Made by a program: the position numbers and the translations under genes
Notes under the pieces: generated by a model
Told to the model about the DNA's origin: nothing
Seen by the model: only the letters and a program-made list of their open reading frames with translations
Databases searched by the model: none
From: Frateuria hangzhouensis
GTDB taxonomy: Bacteria > Pseudomonadota > Gammaproteobacteria > Xanthomonadales > Rhodanobacteraceae
Length of the DNA stretch: 64,000 bases
Direction of reading: 5' to 3'
Assembly (NCBI RefSeq): GCF_026410505.1
Contig: NZ_JAPMIU010000010.1
Span: forward strand, 1-64,000
Shown here: positions 24,848 to 33,182 of the stretch, one piece after another
Layout: each line of letters begins with the position of its first letter
Numbering within the stretch: the stretch's first letter is position 1

Positions 24848-25507
24848 ATGGCGATGAACTTCGAACAGGCGCGGCAGAACATGGTCGAGAACCAGGTGCG
24901 ACCCTGGGACGTCCTCGACGCGCGCGTGCTCGACGCGCTGGCGCAGGTGCGTCGCGAAGAATTCGTGCCGCCGCAGTATCGCCAGCTGGCCTTTGCCGAC
25001 GCCTGCCTGCCGATCGGCCACGGCCAGGTGATGATGAAGCCGGTGATCGAAGGGCGCGTGCTGCAGGCGCTGGACCTCAAGCCCACCGACCGCGTGCTGG
25101 AGATCGGCACCGGTTCGGGCTTCCTCGCCGCCTGCATGGCGCAGTTGTGCGCGCACGTGACCAGCATCGACCTGCAGGCTGATTTCACCGCCGCGGCGCG
25201 GGCGCGCCTGGACGCGGCCGGCGTCGCCAACGTCGACCTGGTCACCGGCGACGCGATCAACGGCTGGCAGCCGCAGGAAAGCTTCGAGGCGATCGTGGTC
25301 ACCGGCGCGGTGTGGCAGGTTCCGCCGCGCTTCCTCGGCTGGCTCAAGCCGGGCGGCCGCTTGCTGGCGATCCGCGGCGAGTCGCCGGCGCAGCAAGCCG
25401 TGCTGCTGACCCAGGCCGGCGCCGGCGGTTTCCGCGAGGAATACCTGTTCGAGACCGACCTGCCGTACATGGCTCACGCCGAACCGCCGCGCCGTTTCGT
25501 TTTCTGA
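24848..25507 (+). CDS. pcm: protein-L-isoaspartate O-methyltransferase family
   Basis: A 219-residue SAM-dependent methyltransferase of the PCMT family, which repairs isoaspartyl residues. The SAM loop is VLEIGTGSGFLAA (about residues 83-95), with QVMMKPVIEGRVLQAL before it as in PCMTs. The family's usual post-motif is changed: VTGAVWQVPP replaces VTAAAPEVP, so methyl acceptor specificity could differ. The gene is 19 bases from tolC, a pairing known in Xanthomonadales, where it is usually annotated beside the outer-membrane channel. Starts at 24848 or 24854 (MAMNFEQ, MNFEQ) are both possible. Confidence 0.85.
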   Translation: MAMNFEQARQNMVENQVRPWDVLDARVLDALAQVRREEFVPPQYRQLAFADACLPIGHGQVMMKPVIEGRVLQALDLKPTDRVLEIGTGSGFLAACMAQLCAHVTSIDLQADFTAAARARLDAAGVANVDLVTGDAINGWQPQESFEAIVVTGAVWQVPPRFLGWLKPGGRLLAIRGESPAQQAVLLTQAGAGGFREEYLFETDLPYMAHAEPPRRFVF

Positions 25508-25526
25508 ATTTCCCCCTGTCGATTGC

Positions 25527-26882
25527 ATGAGGCAACCCACGATGCGCTTGAAGCTTCTGACCCTCGCCCTGGCCGTGTCGGCGATCTCGCTGCCCAGCCA
25601 CGGCGAGGACCTGCTGGATGCCTACCGCCAAGCGCGCGCCAATGACCCGGTGCTGTCGCAAGCCGAGGCGCAGCGCCTTTCGGTGGGCGAGACCGTGACC
25701 CAGACGCGTGCCCTGCTGCTGCCGCAACTGTCTGCACGCGCCACGTTCAGCCAGTCCAGCGGTTCCAGCGCTCGGACCACCACCGACGACGTCGCTCCAC
25801 TCAACGGCGGCCACCTGCGCAGCCGCGACGAGTCGCTGGAACTGAGCCAGACCATCCTGGACCTGAGCAAGATCGCCGACCTGCACGCGGCCGAATCGCA
25901 GTCCGACTCGCAGGACGCGCAGTACCAGGCGTCGTTGCAGGAATTGTTCGTGCGCGTGACTTCGGCCTACTTCGGCGTGCTCACCAGCCAGGACGAGCTG
26001 GCCTACGCCAAGGCCAACGAGGACGCCTTCCGGCAGTCCTACGAGCAGGCCGAACAGCGCTTCAACGTCGGCCTGTCGGCGGTGACCGACGTCTACCAGG
26101 CCAAGTCCTACTACGAGCTGGCCAAGGCGCAGACGGTCGCCGCGAACAATGCACTCAACGACGCGCGCGAGGCGCTGGCGCAGATCACCGGCAAGCCGGT
26201 CGGCGACCTGAAGCAATTGCGCAAGGATCTGCCGATGGTGCCGCCCAAGCCGGCCGACCCCAATGCGTGGGTGCAGGAAGCGCTCAAGAGCAACCCCGCG
26301 GTGATCGCCCAGCAGTACAACGTCGAAGCGGCCTCGCACAGCGTCAATTCGGCGCGCGCGAACCACCTGCCGACGATCAGCGCCTCGGTCAGCCGCGGCA
26401 CCTCGGCCAGCTGGCTGGAAAACCGGCCCGGCACCTTCGCCGCCACCAACGGCCGCTACGGCACCACCGTGGGCATCACGCTGAACGTGCCGATCTTCTC
26501 CGGTTTCGCCACGCAGTCGCGCGTGCGCCAGTCGATCTACCAGCGCGACGCCGCCGAGGATTCGCTCGAAGCCCAGCGCCGCGCGGTCACCCGCGACACG
26601 CTCAACTACTACCGTTCGGTGATCGCCGGCATCAGCCAGGTGGAGGCGAACAAGGCCTCGGTCGAGTCGGGCCAGAAGGCACTGGAAGCCACTCGCGCCG
26701 GCTTCGACGTGGGCACGCAGACCATGCTCAACGTGCTCAACGCGATCCAGACCCTGACCCAGGCCGAAAGCAGCTACTCGCAATCGCGCCATGCGCTGAT
26801 CATGGACCAGTTGCTGCTCAAGCAGGCCGCCGGCACGATCGACGTGAAAGACATCGAGGCGGTCAATAAGCTGCTCGAATAA
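25527..26882 (+). CDS. tolC: TolC family outer membrane channel protein
   Basis: A 446-451-residue outer membrane efflux channel. A signal peptide (LLTLALAVSAISLPSHG) is followed by the duplicated TolC repeat: ARANDPVLSQAEAQ then, in the second half, ALKSNPAVIAQQYNVEAA. Long alpha-helical coiled regions form the periplasmic tunnel, and NVPIFSGF lies in a beta-barrel strand. The start may be the ATG at 25527 or the one at 25542, which gives the tidier signal peptide. It serves RND, ABC or MFS exporters; the partners are not in the immediate neighbourhood. Pcm is in front of it, and a hairpin ends the unit. Confidence 0.92.
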   Translation: MRQPTMRLKLLTLALAVSAISLPSHGEDLLDAYRQARANDPVLSQAEAQRLSVGETVTQTRALLLPQLSARATFSQSSGSSARTTTDDVAPLNGGHLRSRDESLELSQTILDLSKIADLHAAESQSDSQDAQYQASLQELFVRVTSAYFGVLTSQDELAYAKANEDAFRQSYEQAEQRFNVGLSAVTDVYQAKSYYELAKAQTVAANNALNDAREALAQITGKPVGDLKQLRKDLPMVPPKPADPNAWVQEALKSNPAVIAQQYNVEAASHSVNSARANHLPTISASVSRGTSASWLENRPGTFAATNGRYGTTVGITLNVPIFSGFATQSRVRQSIYQRDAAEDSLEAQRRAVTRDTLNYYRSVIAGISQVEANKASVESGQKALEATRAGFDVGTQTMLNVLNAIQTLTQAESSYSQSRHALIMDQLLLKQAAGTIDVKDIEAVNKLLE

Positions 26883-26894
26883 GCCCTGCTCCCG

Positions 26895-26920
26895 CAGGAG
26901 CCCACTTGTGGGCTCCTGCA
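26895..26920. terminator. hairpin between tolC and waaA (convergent)
   Basis: GCAGGAGCCCAC and GTGGGCTCCTGC pair as a 12-base perfect stem with a 2-base loop. It is a single copy of the GTAGGAGCCCACTTGTGGGC repeat type and lies 12 bases after the tolC stop, 8 bases before the waaA stop. Confidence 0.5.
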
Positions 26921-26927
26921 AGGCTCT

Positions 26928-28190
26928 CTACTCCTCCAGCACCCGGTCGATCAGCTCCATCACCCGCCCCACCGCGCCGCGCTCGCTGTCGAACACGCGC
27001 CGCGCGCTCTGCCCCATCCGCTCGCGCAACCGCTCGTCACGCAGCAGCTCCAGCACGTCGTGGCCGAGCTGGTTCACGTGCGCCACCCGGTTGCCGCCGC
27101 CCTCGCGGATCAGCGTCAGGGTGATCTCCTCGAAATTGAACGTGTGCGGCCCCACCAGCACCGGCCGCGCCAGCGAGGCAGGTTCGAGCACGTTATGCCC
27201 GCCGATCGGCACCAGGCTACCGCCGACGAAGGCCAGGTCCGCCGCGGCGAAGAACGGCATCAGCTCGCCCATCGCATCGATCACGAACACCCGATGCGGC
27301 CCGGGTACCCGGTCCACGCTGCGCGTGGCCACGGTGAAGCCCAGGCTGCGCGCGGAGTGCTCGACCAGCTTGAAACGCTCCGGGTGCCGCGGCGCGATCA
27401 GCAACAGCGCGTCGGGCAGGCGCCGCAGCACATCCAGGTGCGCTTCCAGCACGGCCAGCTCCTCGCCTTCGTGCGTGCTGGCGGCGATCCACACCGGCCG
27501 CCGCGGGCCCCATTGCGCGCGCAGCGCCGCGCCCTTGTCGAGCGCGCCGTCGGGCACCGGCATGTCGAACTTCAGGTTGCCGCTGACCACCAGCTGCGAG
27601 GGCTCGGCACCGAGCAACCGGTAGCGCGCCGCGTCGGTGCGCGACTGCGCCGCGATCTGGCGCACGCTGCGCAGCGCCGCGCTCACCAGCGAACGCAGCG
27701 GCCGGTACCCGCGCATCGAACGCTCGGACAATCGCGCGTTGACGATCATCAGTGGGATTCCACGGCGGCGGCAGGCGAAATACAGGTTCGGCCAGATCTC
27801 CGTCTCCACGATCAGCGCCAGCCGCGGCCGCACCCGCTTGAGAAAGCGGTGCACCGCGAAAGGCAGGTCGTAAGGCAGGTAGACGTGGAACACGCTGTCG
27901 TCGAACAACTGGTGCACCCGCGCCGAGCCGGTCGGCGTGACCGTGGTGACCACCAGCGGCGCTTCGGGATAATCGCGCTTGAGCGCCTTGATCAGCGGTT
28001 CGGCCGCGTTGACCTCGCCCACCGACACCGCGTGCACCCACAGGCTGCCGCTGAATTCGGGCTTCTGGAACAGCCCGAAACGCTCCGGCCAGCGCCGATG
28101 GTAGTTGCCGTAGCGCACGCCACGGACCAGCAGGCGCAGCACGATCAACGGCGTCGCCAGGTACATCACGAAGGTGTAGAGGTAGCGCAA
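26928..28190 (-). CDS. waaA: 3-deoxy-D-manno-octulosonic acid transferase
   Basis: A 420-residue Kdo transferase that adds Kdo to lipid IVA at the cytoplasmic face of the inner membrane. An N-terminal membrane-anchor segment (RYLYTFVMYLATPLIVL) is followed by the GT-B domains. Visible motifs: HAVSVGEVNAAEPL with the catalytic Glu, TTVTPTGSARV, YLPYDLPFAVHRFLKR, ETEIWPNLYF, IAASTHEGEE and GGSLVPIGGHNVLEPA with the Kdo-CMP site. Length equals E. coli WaaA. I set the start at a TTG (28190), which gives the anchor; the first ATG (28166) would cut it short. It lies between tolC and lpxL; lpxL is divergent from it. Confidence 0.93.
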   Translation of the reverse strand: MRYLYTFVMYLATPLIVLRLLVRGVRYGNYHRRWPERFGLFQKPEFSGSLWVHAVSVGEVNAAEPLIKALKRDYPEAPLVVTTVTPTGSARVHQLFDDSVFHVYLPYDLPFAVHRFLKRVRPRLALIVETEIWPNLYFACRRRGIPLMIVNARLSERSMRGYRPLRSLVSAALRSVRQIAAQSRTDAARYRLLGAEPSQLVVSGNLKFDMPVPDGALDKGAALRAQWGPRRPVWIAASTHEGEELAVLEAHLDVLRRLPDALLLIAPRHPERFKLVEHSARSLGFTVATRSVDRVPGPHRVFVIDAMGELMPFFAAADLAFVGGSLVPIGGHNVLEPASLARPVLVGPHTFNFEEITLTLIREGGGNRVAHVNQLGHDVLELLRDERLRERMGQSARRVFDSERGAVGRVMELIDRVLEE

Positions 28191-28463
28191 CGGGAGGCCA
28201 GCGGCGGGAAAGTGGCGGGAATTATAGGCCGCGCGCCCTGCTCCCCCGGGGCGATGGCTGGAACCTGCCGGAAGCCCTCTGCGCGCTCTGCCCTCGGGAA
28301 GAGCACCGCTCCGGGTTTGTCGAAGGGGTTGGGTGAGGGGACCAAGGCTTGCAGGGAGCGCCACCGAGGTGGCGCTTTGAGAATCCCTGCGCGAGGCCTG
28401 GCGACCCTTTCCTGCCCCTGACAAGTGGCAGGGAACAAACCTTCAAAGGCTACAATCGCCCGG
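28191..28463. other. 273-base divergent gap between waaA and lpxL
   Basis: It holds a hairpin at 28357-28376 (AGCGCCACC / GGTGGCGCT, two-base loop, then TT) and, around 28300-28340, GAAGGGGTTGGGTGAGGGG, a partial copy of the CCCTCTCCC-type repeat. No further open reading frame with an SD is convincing. Confidence 0.45.
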
Positions 28464-29384
28464 ATGCCCGGCATGCCCCGCCCCTCCTTCGACGCCTCCC
28501 TGCTCGCACCCCGCCACTGGCCCGCGTGGCTCGGCGTGGGCGCGATCTGGCTGATCGCGCGCCTGCCCTACCCGCTGCTGCTGCGGCTGGGCCGGCTGCT
28601 CGGCGCGCTGATCCGCAAGCTGCCCTCGCGCCGCCGCCATGTGGCCGAGGCCAACATCGCGCTGTGCTTTCCCGAACTCGGTGCTGGCGAGCAGGCGGCG
28701 CTGGTCGATGCGCACCTGACCGACATCGGCCTGATGCTGGTGGAATTCGCGCTGGGCTGGATGGGCTCCGATCGCGCCATCGCGCGCATCCCCACCCGCA
28801 TCGAGGGCCTGGAACACCTGGAGGCGGCGCGCGCCCGGGACCAGGGCGTGCTGCTGGTGGGCGGACACTTCTCGCATCTCGAACTATGCGCGCGGCTGAT
28901 CTCGCGGCGCATACCCATCGCCGGCATGTACCGGCGCATGGATTCGGCGGTGTTCGAGTGGACCGTGCTGCGCGCGCGGCTGCACTACGCGGCGGCGATG
29001 TTCGAGAAGGATGACATCCGCGGCACGGTGAAGTACCTGCGTGGCGGCGGCACCCTGTGGTACGCGCCCGACCAGGACATGCGCAGCAAGGACAGCGTGT
29101 TCGTGCCGTTCTTCGGCGTGCCGGCGGCGACCATCACCGCCACCCACCACCTGGCGCGCATGGGCCAGGCGCAGGTGATCCCGTTCTTCCACCAGCGCCT
29201 GCCCGGTGGCGGCTATGCGATGCGGCTGGGTGCGCCGCTGGCCATGGGCGGCGATGCGGCGACCGACACCGCCCGCGTCAACGCCAGCATCGAGCAGATG
29301 GTGCGCGCCGCGCCGGCGCAATACCTGTGGGTGCACAAGCGTTTCAAGACGCGTCCGCCGGGGGCTGCTCGCATCTACCGCTGA
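28464..29384 (+). CDS. lpxL: lipid A acyltransferase (LpxL/HtrB family)
   Basis: A 306-residue inner-membrane acyltransferase that adds a secondary fatty acid to Kdo2-lipid IVA. One N-terminal hydrophobic helix (GVGAIWLIARLPYPLLL). The catalytic H-x4-E is in GGHFSHLEL (His, then Glu five positions on). LWYAPDQDMRSKDSVFVPFFGVPAAT is the second signature of the family. The ATG at 28464 gives MPGMPRPSF, with a further ATG three codons in; the longer frame reaches back to 28425. The gene is divergent from waaA, the next enzyme in the lipid A pathway; its stop overlaps a convergent glycosyltransferase by 10 bases. Confidence 0.92.
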   Translation: MPGMPRPSFDASLLAPRHWPAWLGVGAIWLIARLPYPLLLRLGRLLGALIRKLPSRRRHVAEANIALCFPELGAGEQAALVDAHLTDIGLMLVEFALGWMGSDRAIARIPTRIEGLEHLEAARARDQGVLLVGGHFSHLELCARLISRRIPIAGMYRRMDSAVFEWTVLRARLHYAAAMFEKDDIRGTVKYLRGGGTLWYAPDQDMRSKDSVFVPFFGVPAATITATHHLARMGQAQVIPFFHQRLPGGGYAMRLGAPLAMGGDAATDTARVNASIEQMVRAAPAQYLWVHKRFKTRPPGAARIYR

Positions 29385-30154
29385 CGCGGATGGCGCGGCG
29401 CGCCCTGTGCGGCGCGCACGCGTGCCTCGTGGAGCTTGGCGTACTTGAGGAAAGCGTAGAACGCGTGCACCCGCGCGGCGATGAAGCCGGCCCAGCCGGC
29501 GCGCCAGTGTCCACGCAGCAGGTAGTAGCGCAGGAAGGCGATGCTCGGATAGGCGACCAGCCGCCAACCCAGCCGGCCGCGCAGGCGGCGCGCATCCCCG
29601 GCCGCCTGCAGCGACGAGTAGCGGTTGGCCTTGTCCACGCGGCCGGAGATGTCCGCTTCGCCGTAGTGATCCAGCACGACATCCAGCGTACCGACCGGGC
29701 CGTCCACGCGCACCGACTCGTGCACGCTGTGCCCGCTCATGCGCGCGCGCCCGCGGTCGAACAGCCGTACGTAGTGGTTCAGCCGCGCGCGCGGCGACTG
29801 CCAGCGCCAGAACACCCATTCGCGCCGCCATAGCTGGTAGCCGGCGCAGGCCGGCTCCTCCAGCACGTGTTGCACGGCCTCGGAAGCGCCGGGCGGCAGG
29901 GCCTCGTCCGAATCCAGCAGCAGCACCCAGCGATGCCGGGCCAGGTCGATCGCGGCCTGCTTCTGCGCGCTGTAGCCGGCGAACGGCTGCACATGCACGC
30001 GTGCGCCATGGCGCTGCGCGATCGCGGCCGTGGCATCGATCGAGCCTGAATCGAGCACCACGATCTCGTCGGCCCAGTCGACGGAACCGAGACAGGCCTC
30101 CAGCGTGTCGGCGCTGTTGTACGTGGTGACCACCACCGACAACGGCTCACGCAT
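29375..30154 (-). CDS. glycosyltransferase family 2 (LPS core, WaaE/KdtX-like)
   Basis: A 259-residue GT2 enzyme. N-terminal PLSVVVTTYNSADTLEACLGS and EIVVLDSGSIDAT are the nucleotide-sugar part; WVLLLDSDEALPP carries the metal-binding DxD-type Asp; the rest (GHSVHESVRVDGPVGTL, YPSIAFLRYYLLRGHWRAG) matches WaaE-type inner-core beta-1,4-glucosyltransferases. It likely adds glucose or another hexose to heptose I of the LPS core. Its start overlaps the end of the upstream O-antigen ligase gene by 8 bases, so the two are co-expressed, and it converges with lpxL. Confidence 0.88.
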   Translation of the reverse strand: MREPLSVVVTTYNSADTLEACLGSVDWADEIVVLDSGSIDATAAIAQRHGARVHVQPFAGYSAQKQAAIDLARHRWVLLLDSDEALPPGASEAVQHVLEEPACAGYQLWRREWVFWRWQSPRARLNHYVRLFDRGRARMSGHSVHESVRVDGPVGTLDVVLDHYGEADISGRVDKANRYSSLQAAGDARRLRGRLGWRLVAYPSIAFLRYYLLRGHWRAGWAGFIAARVHAFYAFLKYAKLHEARVRAAQGAPRHPRQR

Positions 30155-31403
30155 GGTCGTCCTCCACCACGTGGAGCGCCGCGCACCACAGCCCCAGCAG
30201 CCAGGCGAACAGCAGGCCCCACCACGCCGAATAGAAGGCCAGGTGCGTGTTGAGCGGGAACAGCATGACGCCCAGCGCCACCGTTACCGGAAACGCCCGC
30301 GCGCGCGCCGGGTCATCGCGCCGATGCCAGGCGCGCACGGCCAGCACCATGCCGGCCAGCCACAGCAACAGGCCGATCGCGCCGGTCTCGCTCAGCACCT
30401 CCAGCACCAGCTGGTGCGCGTGGCAGGCGCCCTCGCCCGCGCCGCAGGCCTCCTGCACAAGGAAGTGGTCGTTGGCCGGCGCGTAATCGGGATAAGCATA
30501 GCGGAAGCCGCGCACACCCACGCCGTTCCACGGATGGTCAGCGGCCATCCGTACGCTGGCGCGCCAGATCGCTGGCCGGCCGGTCAGCGCCTCGTCGAAG
30601 CCCTGCGGACTGCCCGCGAACACCGCCAGAGTGCGTTCCATCCGCTCGTGGAAGCGACCGGAGGTGCACCAGGCCAGCGCGCCAGCCAGTGCCACCAGCA
30701 GCAGGCCCAGGCCGCACCACAGCGTGAAGCGCCGGGCCGAACCGGCCTCGCGCCAGGCGAACGCGAGCCCGACCAGGCCGTAGCAGAGCCAGCCCGCGCG
30801 CGAGCCGGCCAGCAGCACCGGCCCCAGCAGCACGGCGAACGCCAGCACCATTCCCATGCGCCCCCAACGCTCGCGCGCCGCCCACAATGCGAACGGCGCA
30901 AGCACCGCCAGGGTCGGCCCGAGCTTGAGGTTGTCCGCGCCGAAGATGCCGGAGACGCGCTCGGCCTGGGCATGGCCGCCCAGGCTCCAACCGGTGAATG
31001 CCTGCAGCCAGGCATCGGCGACCCACAGCGCGACGACCGCCGCCACGGCGACATACAGCGCGCGCAACTTGTCCTCGCGCCGCATCGCGAAGCAGGCATA
31101 CAAACCCAGCGGCGCGTAGCGCAGCAACCCCGCGGTGGTGCCCCAGCTCTTGCCGGGCGCCACCGCATCGACCGACGACAGCAACGCCGCGCCGACATAG
31201 CAGGCCAGCAACACCAGCAGCAGGCGCGCGCCGGCATGCCCGCGCAGGGCGTCCGGGTGGCGCAGGAACAGCAGCACCGTGCCGATCAGGCACAGCAGCG
31301 TGCCCAGTTCGGAGCTGCGCCCCACCGGCAGCAGCGCGATCACCAGCCAGAACGGCAGCAGTGGCGAGCGCAGGGCGGCGGCGAGGTGGCGGGTCACGGG
31401 CAT
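30147..31403 (-). CDS. O-antigen ligase family protein
   Basis: A 418-residue integral membrane protein with about 11 helices of the Wzy_C/O-antigen ligase type. Diagnostic: the large periplasmic loop with RPAIWRASVRMAADHPWNGVGVRGFRYAYPDY, then HAHQLVLEVLSETGAIG. It joins O-polysaccharide, or a core oligosaccharide, to lipid A-core at the periplasmic face. WaaL and Wzy polymerase look alike in sequence; the neighbourhood (core glycosyltransferases, waaA, lpxL) favours WaaL. It overlaps the GT2 gene downstream. Confidence 0.82.
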   Translation of the reverse strand: MPVTRHLAAALRSPLLPFWLVIALLPVGRSSELGTLLCLIGTVLLFLRHPDALRGHAGARLLLVLLACYVGAALLSSVDAVAPGKSWGTTAGLLRYAPLGLYACFAMRREDKLRALYVAVAAVVALWVADAWLQAFTGWSLGGHAQAERVSGIFGADNLKLGPTLAVLAPFALWAARERWGRMGMVLAFAVLLGPVLLAGSRAGWLCYGLVGLAFAWREAGSARRFTLWCGLGLLLVALAGALAWCTSGRFHERMERTLAVFAGSPQGFDEALTGRPAIWRASVRMAADHPWNGVGVRGFRYAYPDYAPANDHFLVQEACGAGEGACHAHQLVLEVLSETGAIGLLLWLAGMVLAVRAWHRRDDPARARAFPVTVALGVMLFPLNTHLAFYSAWWGLLFAWLLGLWCAALHVVEDDHA

Positions 31404-31511
31404 CGGGCGATTGTAGAGGACGCCCGCAATCCCCTTGCAGGCGCCCGCGCGCGGGTGCCGGGCCCCGGATGACGCAATGGCAGCGCCCGCGGCGGGCGGG
31501 CGGCGCGGCGG

Positions 31512-32660
31512 TCAGCCGGCGACTTCACCGTACAGCGCCAGCACCGCCTGCTGCATGTCCGAGAGCCGGTAGCTCTGCAGCATCGGGATCGGCGGCGCCA
31601 CGCGAAGCAACTCGGCCGCGCGCTCGACCAGCTTTTCGCGATCGCCCAGCGGCACGCGGCCGGCCGGATAGAGCTCGGCCAACAGCTCGCCCACGCCGCC
31701 ATGGGCATAGCCCAGCACCGGGCGGCACAACGAGAGGGCTTCGACCACGGTGCGCCCGAACGATTCGGGCTTGGTCGACAACTGCAGGATCAGTGAGGAC
31801 ACCGCGTAGATGTCGCGCACGTCGTTGCGCGGCGGCGTCAGCACTACCTGCGTCTCGACGCCGCGCTCGCCGATCAGCCGCCTGAGTTCTTCCACGTAGG
31901 CCTCGCGGCCCGGCTCGATCACGCCCAGCAGCAACAGGCGCGCCTCGATGCCGCGGCGCTTGAGTTCGGCGACCAGCTCGATCGCCTCGTGGTGGCCCTT
32001 CAGCCGCGTGCCACGGCCAGGCAGGGTTAGCAGCGGCGCGCCGGCCAGTTGCGGGAACTCGGCGAAGAAGCCCTTCTGCCAGGCATCGTCCGGGCGATGA
32101 CCGTAGGGGAACGCATCCGGATCGATGCCGCGCGGGATCACCTTCACCCGCGCCGGGTCCAGCCACGGATAGTGACTGAGCGCGTAGTCGCGCATGGTCT
32201 GCGACACCGCGATCACCCGCTCGCCGCGCAGCAGGATCGAGCTGTAGCGGCCGGGCGAGTTGAGCCCATGCACGGTGGTGATGAAATGCGGCCGCGGCGT
32301 CATCCCGCGCAGCGCCCACCAGCCCAGCCACCCCGGCAGGCGCGAGCGGGCGTGCACGATGTCCGGCCGCAGCTCCCGCAGTCGCCGCCGCAGCGCACCC
32401 AGGCGCAACAAGGTGCGCGGCGCCTTGGTGCCGATGTCCAGGGTGATGTGCTCGCTGCCCTCGGCCTCCAGTTGAGCCACCAGGCGACCGCCGCCGGAGA
32501 TCACGATCGAGCGGTGCCCCGCTGCCACCAGCGCCCGACCCACTTCCATGGCGGAACGCTCCGCCCCTCCCGAATGCAGCGCAGGGATCAGCTGGACGAC
32601 AACCAGACGCCGGGTGGGGGTGACGACGGCAGACATGAGGGGTTGTTGGGTGGCCTTCAT
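31512..32660 (-). CDS. glycosyltransferase family 4 (LPS or exopolysaccharide)
   Basis: A 382-residue GT-B enzyme of GT family 4. N-terminal VQLIPALHSGGAERSAMEVGRALVAAG, a TTVHGLNSPGRYSSILLRG acceptor-side region, KVIPRGIDPDAFPY, GRGTRLKGHHEAIELV, and the retaining-GT signature KPESFGRTVVEALS (E-x7-E type). It is of the lipopolysaccharide/teichuronic-acid sugar-transfer type; the donor cannot be told. ATG at 32660 is chosen; a TTG 12 bases further up also reads in frame. The gene precedes the O-antigen ligase by 108 bases on the same strand, forming part of the LPS cluster. Confidence 0.87.
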   Translation of the reverse strand: MKATQQPLMSAVVTPTRRLVVVQLIPALHSGGAERSAMEVGRALVAAGHRSIVISGGGRLVAQLEAEGSEHITLDIGTKAPRTLLRLGALRRRLRELRPDIVHARSRLPGWLGWWALRGMTPRPHFITTVHGLNSPGRYSSILLRGERVIAVSQTMRDYALSHYPWLDPARVKVIPRGIDPDAFPYGHRPDDAWQKGFFAEFPQLAGAPLLTLPGRGTRLKGHHEAIELVAELKRRGIEARLLLLGVIEPGREAYVEELRRLIGERGVETQVVLTPPRNDVRDIYAVSSLILQLSTKPESFGRTVVEALSLCRPVLGYAHGGVGELLAELYPAGRVPLGDREKLVERAAELLRVAPPIPMLQSYRLSDMQQAVLALYGEVAG

Positions 32661-32723
32661 CCGCCGAGACAAGCAGCGATCGTGCCGATGGCGCCCGATC
32701 CGGGGCCGGCCACGGGGCGCCGG

Positions 32724-32930
32724 TCAGTCGCGCAGGACGTAATGCGCGCCACAGTAAGGACAGACGGACTCGCCGCCATCCTCGACGATCGGCAGATACA
32801 CCTTCGGATGCGAATTCCACAGCGACATCGCCGGCATCGGACAGGACAGCGGCAGGTCGTTGCGCGTCACTTCGTAACGATTTTCGGCATTCGCCGGGAT
32901 CGGCGCGGCCTCGGACAGGGGGCGCGACAT
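32724..32930 (-). CDS. zinc-finger domain-containing protein (zf-CHCC, NDUFS6-like)
   Basis: A 68-residue protein of the zf-CHCC family (PF10276), related to the NDUFS6/NUMM subunit of mitochondrial complex I. The pattern LPLSCPMP, HPKVYLPI and CPYCGAHYVL supplies Cys, His, Cys and Cys for one zinc ion. Complex I genes are not nearby, so its role here is open. ATG at 32930 gives the typical length and is preceded by a GGAG-like site; the open frame extends another 16 residues. It sits 63 bases before the GT4 gene on the same strand, so it may be co-transcribed with the LPS genes. Confidence 0.85.
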   Translation of the reverse strand: MSRPLSEAAPIPANAENRYEVTRNDLPLSCPMPAMSLWNSHPKVYLPIVEDGGESVCPYCGAHYVLRD

Positions 32931-33182
32931 GGCAGGCTCCAGGAAGGATATCGAAACAGCGCATGGTAGCAGGCGCACGCCCGCGCAAGCGTGCGGTGAC
33001 GGGCGCGGGCGCGGCGCGCACTGGACTTCCCCGCCCAGTTGCCATCAACTGTGCGCTGGTGGCGCCCGGAGGGGCGGGGGCCACCTGGGGGGACGACCGT
33101 GGATGGGCAGGCGGCGGACGGATGGCCGCCACCCGGCCGACGGCCATCCGTCGCCGATTCATCCGTCGCAAGGGGAATACCT

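Noticed and set aside
24533..25540. A minus-strand 335-residue frame over pcm
   Set aside because: Antisense to pcm, with no recognisable motif; pcm has the SAM loop and conserved start.
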